Of a stretch of DNA of 64,000 nucleotides, positions 53,613 through 60,979 are shown piece by piece. The position numbers and the translations under genes were made by a program. Position 1 is the first letter of the stretch; every line of letters starts with the position of its first letter. Origin of the DNA: CAZKHG01 sp964552655 (GTDB lineage Bacteria; Bacteroidota; Bacteroidia; Bacteroidales; Tenuifilaceae); NCBI GenBank assembly GCA_964552655.1, contig CAZKHG010000006.1:44891-108890 (forward strand). The letters run 5' to 3'. Below the pieces are notes generated by a model, which was not told where the DNA came from, did no database searches, and saw only the letters and a program-made list of their open reading frames with translations.

Positions 53613-55679
53613 ATGCAAAAGCAAAATTCATTTACAAGGCAACTATTTTACCGTTCGTTTGCTGTTATTTTTATTTTTACTCAAATTCATTCTTTTGCCC
53701 AGGAGCCCTTTACCTCCATGCGTTATACTCTTTGGCAAAATATAAACGGATTTAGTATTAATGAGGATGGAACCTTTTTGGTGCTTGAGATGATAGTCAA
53801 TGGCCGGTCAATGCTTTTCCAATCAAAAAAGGAGAATGATGTTTGGATGGAGGCAACTCCTATTTCAGAGCTCAATGATTTTCTGGGTGGCACTGCAAAT
53901 ATTGGCGGACCATTTCTGGGGTACAAAGGGAAAACCCTGTACTTTCATGCAAACTACCCAGACAGTAAAGGAGGTATGGATATTTATTCCTCAACCTGGG
54001 ATGGGAGAAAATGGTCGATCCCGAAAAACCTGGGTGAACCCATAAATTCAATTGGGAATGATGAATCTCCAAGCATAACTGTAACAAACGATAAAATATT
54101 CTTTACCAGGGATAACCTTATACCAAAAATTAAACGGACCAAGGAGCAGTGCCAGTGTAAGGTGATTTACTTTTCAACAATGAATATTAATGGAAATTGG
54201 GACAACCCTTTGATTTTGACCGATCCCATCAACCTCGATTGTGAGGCAACTCCTTACATCTCAAACGATGGGAAAACGCTGTACTTCTCATCCATAAGGG
54301 ATAAGGCGGAAAATTTCGATCTTTATTTTACCAAAGAATTAGTTAAAGACGCCTGGCTTATACCGGTAATTGTTCCGGGCACCCAAAGCGAAAATGATGA
54401 GCTGGATCCACAGTATATCACCGGGAATATTATACATTTATCCTCATTTGTCAAAAAAAAGGTATATAACGGCTCCATTTATATCAAAGCTCTTTCGGAT
54501 GACAAAAAACCCAGCGCCATAGTATATATAGAGGGTGTGATAAAAGATATACAAGGAAATCCGCTCAGCGCACAACTTCAGGTACTTAACCCGATCACCT
54601 CCAAGCTTATTGGCCTGTTTGCCTCTGATTCTCTTACCGGGAATTACTCTTTGCCCTTATTGGACAAGAACGATTATCTGGTTAACATTCGAAAAAATGG
54701 GTACTCCTTTGCCTCTTTTGAAGAAAAGATGACCGAAAAAGAAGCACAAAAGCCTGAAAAAAGGGAAATTACCCTTTTTAATACAATCCGTTTAACCCTA
54801 TCGGTTTTCGATAGCGAGATTTTCCGCCCGCTGCTGGCTGATTTACTAATAATAAACAAAGAAACAAACAGCAAACTAAATATTAACAGCAAAAGCCTTG
54901 GCGAGGGTAAATATCAGGTTGAACTCCCCATTGGAAACAAGTATAAAATAACAGCAAATGCCCCCGGGTTTGAGCCCGGAGAAATGGAATTCACATTAAT
55001 TGATGATATTATATACTCTCTGTTTGAACGGAATATTCCTCTTAAGCCCATCAAGAAGGAGTTTCAGATTAATGTTACCGATTTTGAAACGAGCGAGAGT
55101 GTTGCCGCTGAAATTGTTATCAAAAACCTAGACCGGGATGAAACCATTGTTGTTTCAGCAGAAGATATTAAATCCGGAAAAACATCGGTGATGCTGCGCG
55201 AAGGGGATCGATACGAATTTAACATAAAGGGGCCCAAAGGCTATTCCTTCTACAACAACACTGTTGATCTTAAGTCGGAAACGGAAAAACGCAGCCTGGA
55301 TGTTGAGCTCAAACCGCTCAACGCCCAAACATCTATCACGCTAAATAATATAACCTTTGAAAAAAATTCTGCTGATTTGAACGAGGTTTCATTTGCCGAG
55401 CTGAACCGTGTTGTGGCCTTAATTCAGGACAACACCAACTTAATTATTGAAATATCAGCACATACTGATGATGTTGGATCAGATCAATACAACCTCAAAC
55501 TTTCCGAGCGAAGAGCCGATTCTGTTGTTAAGTATTTGGTAGAAAACGGGGTGCCTTCTGCCAGGTTAGTGGCTAAAGGGTACGGGGAAAGTAAACCTTT
55601 GGTACCAAATACATCCGATGAAAATCGGGCATTAAACCGCAGGGTCGAATTTAAAATCATTGGATTTGTTAATGAATAA
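53613..55679 (+). CDS. Exported PD40 beta-propeller and OmpA-domain protein (PorE-like layout)
   Basis: A 688-aa protein with a signal peptide (residues 1-30) and no lipobox. PD40/WD40-like propeller repeats span about 40-300 (for example P-S-I-T-V-T-N-D-K-I-F-F-T-R and P-Y-I-S-N-D-G-K-T-L-Y-F-S-S). Next come two or three carboxypeptidase-regulatory or Ig-like beta domains at about 305-560, and a C-terminal OmpA peptidoglycan-binding domain at about 570-686 with I-S-A-H-T-D-D-V-G-S and L-S-E-R-R-A. T9SS PorE also combines TPR, propeller, CRD and OmpA domains, but this protein lacks the TPR and lipid anchor. It probably tethers the operon products to the wall. Confidence 0.85.
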   Translation: MQKQNSFTRQLFYRSFAVIFIFTQIHSFAQEPFTSMRYTLWQNINGFSINEDGTFLVLEMIVNGRSMLFQSKKENDVWMEATPISELNDFLGGTANIGGPFLGYKGKTLYFHANYPDSKGGMDIYSSTWDGRKWSIPKNLGEPINSIGNDESPSITVTNDKIFFTRDNLIPKIKRTKEQCQCKVIYFSTMNINGNWDNPLILTDPINLDCEATPYISNDGKTLYFSSIRDKAENFDLYFTKELVKDAWLIPVIVPGTQSENDELDPQYITGNIIHLSSFVKKKVYNGSIYIKALSDDKKPSAIVYIEGVIKDIQGNPLSAQLQVLNPITSKLIGLFASDSLTGNYSLPLLDKNDYLVNIRKNGYSFASFEEKMTEKEAQKPEKREITLFNTIRLTLSVFDSEIFRPLLADLLIINKETNSKLNINSKSLGEGKYQVELPIGNKYKITANAPGFEPGEMEFTLIDDIIYSLFERNIPLKPIKKEFQINVTDFETSESVAAEIVIKNLDRDETIVVSAEDIKSGKTSVMLREGDRYEFNIKGPKGYSFYNNTVDLKSETEKRSLDVELKPLNAQTSITLNNITFEKNSADLNEVSFAELNRVVALIQDNTNLIIEISAHTDDVGSDQYNLKLSERRADSVVKYLVENGVPSARLVAKGYGESKPLVPNTSDENRALNRRVEFKIIGFVNE

Positions 55680-55743
55680 TATTGATTAACTGATTTTTTA
55701 AAATAATATAAGAACGGGTTTGCTGAATAAAATTTCATCCTCA

Positions 55744-57927
55744 ATGAAAACAAAATATTTGATCATTTTTCTTTTACTGGCAATCAGCCCATTATCAAGA
55801 ATTCTGGCACAACCAGATGATTATGATGATTTCTATAAAAAACTTCCAACGCTTACCGAGGAGAAGATATACAGTAAACTGATTGTATATCAAAGGCTGG
55901 ATCCCTATTTTGTTAACACATACGCCCAGCTTGGCGTAGTAACCAAAAAGCTGATGCTGAAATCGGATCCGCTGAAGGATTTTGATCAAGCCATTACGTG
56001 GGCCAACGAAGGTATTTTGTACCTGAGCCTTTTTACCCACTATATGCCCGAAAATGAATCACGATCAAACAGATCTTTTTATGCAAATCTACCAATCAAC
56101 CGGTCCGATGGCAGCAAGTGTACCAACGCCGATCTGGTTTCATTTGCTGTATCCCTGACAAAGCAATTGCAGGTTTACCGGGATTCTCTAATGCTTGTTT
56201 ACCATTCGCTTGAAAAGTCTAAAGAGCTTTACGGTAAATGTATCGACCTGTACAAAAATCTTAATACCCGGTTTAACAGCCTGAATGAAATTTTGCTTCA
56301 GACTGATGCTGCGGTAATTGAAGAAATAAATAAGCTGAATATCCTTTTTGATTCAACCATATACTTCTTCAACAGGTACTCCGATTTAACCAAAATATTC
56401 CCGCTTAAGGATTATCATCAAACCTACCAGCTAAAACCCATAAAAACCTTCAGGCTTGATGGGTTGTCTAACTCAAATTTTCTGGCGCAGAATTTTGATA
56501 TATGGGATTTTGGAACCTGGACTGACGAGTTCAAGATGGTTTTTAATAACGAAATTGTTCCCCTTCGCCTGGAGATCGGCAAGGTTAACCAATGGTATAG
56601 CCAGTACGACAAGGGGTTAATTGAAAGAACGGTGGAAAACAAGGATATCCCAAAACCCATTTTTGATGATAAGTTTATTTTTAAACTCGGTAAATTTGAT
56701 AATAACTCGCTGGTGCGCGATCTGTTTGCATTCCGTAACAGCAAACATAATTTCCTCCTGGAATACAATGAACCTCTTAATTCCCCGGTTGACAGCGTAG
56801 TCGATCTGTTGTCCCGAAAAGCCCGTTACTATAATAACCTTAAAAACAATAAGCTGAAAAGCGATAGTTTACTTGCAGTATTTGAAAAATCCATATCAAC
56901 TGAAAAAATTAACCGGTTCAACGAATTCTTTTCTTCGGTGTATGGGGGAAAAACTGGCCTTATTAACTTCTGCGACCAGCAAAAAAATGAATCAAAAAAA
57001 CTTCTGGATTTATCGTTTGATAACCTGAAATATTTTTTAAAATATCAAAAAGATACCTATGAGAAAATTAAATACGCAAAATATAAAAATGATTCAATCC
57101 CCACGTTTATATGCCCGGCAGAGTATTCCGGTAAATTTAAAACAAATGATGTGTTCTGGATTTCAGGTAAACCTGCTTACGTTGCAGGTTTTGATTATAC
57201 AAAAACAAGCGCAACACCATTTGTTGCCTCAATTGGCAAAGATGGTAAGGTAAAGTGGTATAAGCAACCCGACAAAGCCCATCCTTTGTCAAAGGATGGA
57301 ACAAATCCCTTCTTTTCAAAGGTATTTGGCTATAAAGGGGGGGTTATTAACATTTACACAAAACAAAACCCAGACCTGACAAATATTGTGGTTAAGTTCG
57401 ACTCTACTGGGAAAGAACTCTCCCGCTCAACCCTTCAGATATCTTCAGTTGCAACATTTCTTAAATTCGACGACATCAACCAAAGAACCCTTCTTGGGTT
57501 TAAAGGAAAAAATAAAGAACAATCTGAACTGCTGGAAAGTACAACGATTTCCCTTACCGATTCAACCGGCAACATGAAATGGAAGGCGCTATTTGATCTG
57601 GCCGGAAATATAGTGGATATTGTAAAAACCGAAACCCTCTATCAGGTTTTCCTAAATTATAAATCGTACAGCATTATGGGAAAATCCGGATCAGCAAACC
57701 CCGATGGAACAGGATGGGGCACTTTGTTACTTAACCTGGATGAACAAGGGGCTGTAAAAGATATTATTCCAATTAAACAAGCCTTTTCATATCATGTAAC
57801 CAACGTGGTCAAGCTCTCTGGACAAACAATTTGTCTCATTGGATATAAAACGGATTATGGCAACACCGAAGCACCACTTTTCTTTTCTATACTGAATGGT
57901 CTGGGGGAAGTCCTTTACTCAAATTAA
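55744..57927 (+). CDS. Large exported protein of unknown function, last gene of the caspase operon
   Basis: A 727-aa exported protein (signal peptide about 1-23). The first half is helical and rich in Asn, Lys and Leu, with no recognised domain. From about residue 450 the sequence is beta-rich, with strands resembling propeller blades (for example Y-V-A-G-F-D-Y and I-N-I-Y-T-K-Q-N-P-D-L). The start is the ATG at 55744; a TTG at 55720 would add eight residues. It lies 64 nt after the OmpA gene, with no terminator between, and is probably in the same transcript. No family is recognised. Confidence 0.65.
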   Translation: MKTKYLIIFLLLAISPLSRILAQPDDYDDFYKKLPTLTEEKIYSKLIVYQRLDPYFVNTYAQLGVVTKKLMLKSDPLKDFDQAITWANEGILYLSLFTHYMPENESRSNRSFYANLPINRSDGSKCTNADLVSFAVSLTKQLQVYRDSLMLVYHSLEKSKELYGKCIDLYKNLNTRFNSLNEILLQTDAAVIEEINKLNILFDSTIYFFNRYSDLTKIFPLKDYHQTYQLKPIKTFRLDGLSNSNFLAQNFDIWDFGTWTDEFKMVFNNEIVPLRLEIGKVNQWYSQYDKGLIERTVENKDIPKPIFDDKFIFKLGKFDNNSLVRDLFAFRNSKHNFLLEYNEPLNSPVDSVVDLLSRKARYYNNLKNNKLKSDSLLAVFEKSISTEKINRFNEFFSSVYGGKTGLINFCDQQKNESKKLLDLSFDNLKYFLKYQKDTYEKIKYAKYKNDSIPTFICPAEYSGKFKTNDVFWISGKPAYVAGFDYTKTSATPFVASIGKDGKVKWYKQPDKAHPLSKDGTNPFFSKVFGYKGGVINIYTKQNPDLTNIVVKFDSTGKELSRSTLQISSVATFLKFDDINQRTLLGFKGKNKEQSELLESTTISLTDSTGNMKWKALFDLAGNIVDIVKTETLYQVFLNYKSYSIMGKSGSANPDGTGWGTLLLNLDEQGAVKDIIPIKQAFSYHVTNVVKLSGQTICLIGYKTDYGNTEAPLFFSILNGLGEVLYSN

Positions 57928-58086
57928 AACAAACAGCAGTTTTACAATGCTTTAGACATTAAATATTTCAATCTTGATTTGATTCTTTTTTAGAGAATTA
58001 TTATTTTCTTTATTTTTACCCTCAACAGACATATCAAAGTTCTGTTAAACAAATTACCAGCTAATTTTTTACAAAAATTTTAACTG

Positions 58087-59415
58087 ATGCCAACTCATAG
58101 ATCCAGGATAGAGCAATGGTCCATTAACTACCACATGCTTAAGTTTTATGTTGACCGGTGCACCAGAACATTCTTCAGAACAACCATTGTAAATAAGGAT
58201 AAAGTTCCCTTTGATGAAGTGCTGATTTTTGGGATGAACCACCAGAACGCCCTTATTGATGCCCTGGCAGTTTTGGCAACCAGAACCTGGCAACCTGTAT
58301 TCCTCGCCCGTGCCGATATTTTTAAAAAACCAACCATCGCCAAGATATTAACGTTTCTCAAAATCCTACCGGTATATCGGATACGCGATGGGTACTCAAC
58401 TCTTCAAATGAATGACGAGATTTTCCTCAAAACCTTGGATGTATTGAGAAATCGAAATTGCCTGATCCTGATGCCCGAAGGAAATCATGGCGATAAGCGC
58501 AACCTCCGCCAGCTGAAAAAGGGAATAGCACGAATAGCATTTCAGGCAGAAGAGGCTAGTGGCAATACGCTTAAAATTAAAATCATCCCCATTGGTTTGG
58601 AGTATAGCAATTACATCAAGTTTCGAAGTAAACTGCTTATCCGTTTTGGAGAGCCTATTGAGGTGAGTAAATACCTTAACTTGTACAAGGAGAATCAGGC
58701 GCTGGCGTATAATACCCTGCTTGACGAATTTACTGAAAAAATAATGCCCCAGATGATTCACATTGAGGATGATGAAAATTACCAGAACATCGAAATGCTT
58801 CGCAGAATCTTTTCTCCAACCTATATCAAAATGGCAAAACTTCCCGGGGATCATAATACTCTATTCGAGGTGGATAAAAAGCTAATAGCTTTTACAGATA
58901 ATATCAAAACCCGCCAACCCGAACTATTCAGGTTATTGATGGAAAAGGTAAGTGGATATAGCGGGTTGCTCAACAAATTTCATTTAAACCCGGAACAATA
59001 CCCTTTTAAGGTTAACCCTGCTATTTTAACCCTGAAAATACTGGCACTGGCTATTACTTTGCCTTTGTTTATTTATGGGCTGATAAACAATATTATCCCG
59101 GTTTATTTACCTTACAGGCTAAGCAAAAAGTTTAAAGATGAGCAATTTCACAGCTCCATTAAACTTGCAGCCGGGCTGATTTTATTCCCAATATCCTATT
59201 TAGTCCAAACATTATTGTTCTGGGCTGTTTCCGGCAATGGCATTTTAACTCTGTTGTATTTTATCAGCCTACCGGTTAGCGCTATTATCCTATATAACTG
59301 GCGCAGGTATTGGCAATCAATAACTGCCAATTTTGAAATAATAAAGGCAAGGTCTGCGATTAATGGGATAAGACAAGAGCATGAAACGATATCCGAAATA
59401 ATTCAAATCCGGTAA
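58087..59415 (+). CDS. PlsC-like glycerolipid acyltransferase with membrane C-terminus
   Basis: A 442-aa protein: an N-terminal PlsC-type acyltransferase domain (about 1-220) and a C-terminal part with three or four membrane helices at about 315-410. Block I is F-G-M-N-H-Q-N-A-L-I-D, so the His and Asp are separated by five residues (H-x5-D), not four as in E. coli PlsC; the yeast Gpt2/Sct1 acyltransferases have a comparable spacing. Block III is L-M-P-E-G-N-H, followed by I-I-P-I-G-L-E-Y. It should acylate glycerol-3-phosphate or lysophosphatidate. Its stop lies 4 nt from that of the convergent porX. Confidence 0.83.
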   Translation: MPTHRSRIEQWSINYHMLKFYVDRCTRTFFRTTIVNKDKVPFDEVLIFGMNHQNALIDALAVLATRTWQPVFLARADIFKKPTIAKILTFLKILPVYRIRDGYSTLQMNDEIFLKTLDVLRNRNCLILMPEGNHGDKRNLRQLKKGIARIAFQAEEASGNTLKIKIIPIGLEYSNYIKFRSKLLIRFGEPIEVSKYLNLYKENQALAYNTLLDEFTEKIMPQMIHIEDDENYQNIEMLRRIFSPTYIKMAKLPGDHNTLFEVDKKLIAFTDNIKTRQPELFRLLMEKVSGYSGLLNKFHLNPEQYPFKVNPAILTLKILALAITLPLFIYGLINNIIPVYLPYRLSKKFKDEQFHSSIKLAAGLILFPISYLVQTLLFWAVSGNGILTLLYFISLPVSAIILYNWRRYWQSITANFEIIKARSAINGIRQEHETISEIIQIR

Positions 59416-59419
59416 ACTA

Positions 59420-60973
59420 TCAGCCAATGGGTTTTAGCTCCACCAAAGGGATCATCATCTCCTCAAGGGAAATTCCACCATGTTGGAATGTGTTTTTATA
59501 GTACTTGGCGTAGTAGTTATAATTATTGGGATACACCAGATAATCAGCATTTAATGCAAATACGAACGAGGAGCTGAGGTTGGTTTTTGGCAGATGAATC
59601 TCTTCCGGTTTTACTACATCAAAAACCAGCTTGGGGTTATAGTAAAGATTTTTCCCAAGCTTATATCTTAGGTTAGTAGAGGTTTGCTTATCGCCAATAA
59701 CTTTGACCGGGTTTTGAACCCTCACCGTTCCATGATCAGTGGCTAGAATAACCTTAATGTTATGCTGTGATGCGTCCTTGAGGAGGTTCCAGAGATCAGA
59801 GTGTTGGAACCAGGATCTGGTAATGGAAAGGTAGGCGGCTTCATCAGAGGCAAGCTCACGCATCATCTCCATTTCAGTACGGGCATGCGACAGAATATCA
59901 ACAAAATTGTAAACAAGAACAGTGATATCGTTTTTTAAAACCTCCTTGAGATTATCTACAATTTTTTGCCCGGTTTTAAGGGTGTTACTTTTCTCGTAAA
60001 ATACTTTATACCCTTTGCCTAATCGTTGAATCTGCTTCCCTAATAGTTGTTCTTCGAACATATTCTTGCCCTCATCCTCCACGTCGAAAATCCAGAATTC
60101 AGGGTAATGCTTCTGGATTTCAAGGGGCATCAGCCCTGCAAAAATGGAGTTGCGTGCATACTGGGTTGCAGTAGGGAGTATGCTAAAATAAATATCCTCG
60201 TTCTCAACCCTGTAGCTTGTGGTAACAATTCCTTCAATGGCTTTCCACTGATCGAACCTGAAGTTATCTATCAAAACAAACAGGATTTTTTGTCCCTGGT
60301 CAACCAATGGGAATACCTTGTTTTTTAACAAATTCGGCGACATCAAAGGTTTGTCCGGGTTGTCGGTTCTAAACCAGGTTGAGTAATTCTTTTTTATGAA
60401 CTTCCCAAATTCGTTATTGGCTTCGGCCTTTTGCATTTCAAGGATCTGCCCTACGCCAGGATCGTTTGATTCTGCCAGGTCCATATTCCACATCACCAAC
60501 TTACGGTAAATCTCAACCCAATCTTTGTAGCTGTTTGCTGAATTTATCAACAGGCTGATTTTACCAAATTCGGTGCGGTAATCAGCAGTAGTTTTATCTG
60601 TAACCAGCTGCCGGTTGTGCACATTTTTTTTTATTGAAAGCAAAATTTGATTGGGGTTGACAGGTTTAATGAGGTAATCGGCTATTTTGGACCCGACCGC
60701 CTGATCCATTATGTTCTCCTCCTCGCTTTTTGTGATCATCACCACAGGTAACGAGGGTTTAATCTCTTTTATTTTTGATAGTGTTTCCAACCCGCTAAGG
60801 CCGGGCATGTGTTCATCCAAGAATATCAGATCAAGATCATGGTTGCGAACAATTTCCAATGCATCAATTCCATTGTTGGATGTAAGTATCTCATACCCTT
60901 TCTGCTCAAGAAAAATGATGTAGGGCTTAAGCAGATCAATTTCATCATCAGTCCAAAGAATGGTAACCTTCAT
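59420..60973 (-). CDS. porX: T9SS response regulator PorX (CheY-like receiver plus PglZ/alkaline-phosphatase-like domain)
   Basis: A 517-aa protein. Residues 1-120 form a receiver domain with phospho-acceptor Asp53 in L-I-F-L-D-E-H-M-P-G, an acidic D9-D10 pair and a C-terminal K-P-V motif. The rest is an alkaline-phosphatase-superfamily PglZ domain with metal-site motifs F-V-L-I-D-N-F-R-F-D-Q-W, P-T-A-T-Q-Y-A-R-N-S (Thr the probable nucleophile), V-Y-N-F-V-D-I-L-S-H and A-T-D-H-G-T-V-R. PorX controls T9SS gene expression in Porphyromonas. It begins 6 nt after the SprE/PorW gene, so the two are co-transcribed. The cognate kinase PorY is not in the window. Confidence 0.9.
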   Translation of the reverse strand: MKVTILWTDDEIDLLKPYIIFLEQKGYEILTSNNGIDALEIVRNHDLDLIFLDEHMPGLSGLETLSKIKEIKPSLPVVMITKSEEENIMDQAVGSKIADYLIKPVNPNQILLSIKKNVHNRQLVTDKTTADYRTEFGKISLLINSANSYKDWVEIYRKLVMWNMDLAESNDPGVGQILEMQKAEANNEFGKFIKKNYSTWFRTDNPDKPLMSPNLLKNKVFPLVDQGQKILFVLIDNFRFDQWKAIEGIVTTSYRVENEDIYFSILPTATQYARNSIFAGLMPLEIQKHYPEFWIFDVEDEGKNMFEEQLLGKQIQRLGKGYKVFYEKSNTLKTGQKIVDNLKEVLKNDITVLVYNFVDILSHARTEMEMMRELASDEAAYLSITRSWFQHSDLWNLLKDASQHNIKVILATDHGTVRVQNPVKVIGDKQTSTNLRYKLGKNLYYNPKLVFDVVKPEEIHLPKTNLSSSFVFALNADYLVYPNNYNYYAKYYKNTFQHGGISLEEMMIPLVELKPIG

Positions 60974-60979
60974 CGGTGC

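Noticed and set aside
50467..57927. Anti-phage caspase system such as a type III CRISPR-linked or NLR-like effector
   Set aside because: There is no CRISPR array, no nucleotide-binding sensor domain and no reverse transcriptase nearby, and every gene in the operon has a signal peptide.
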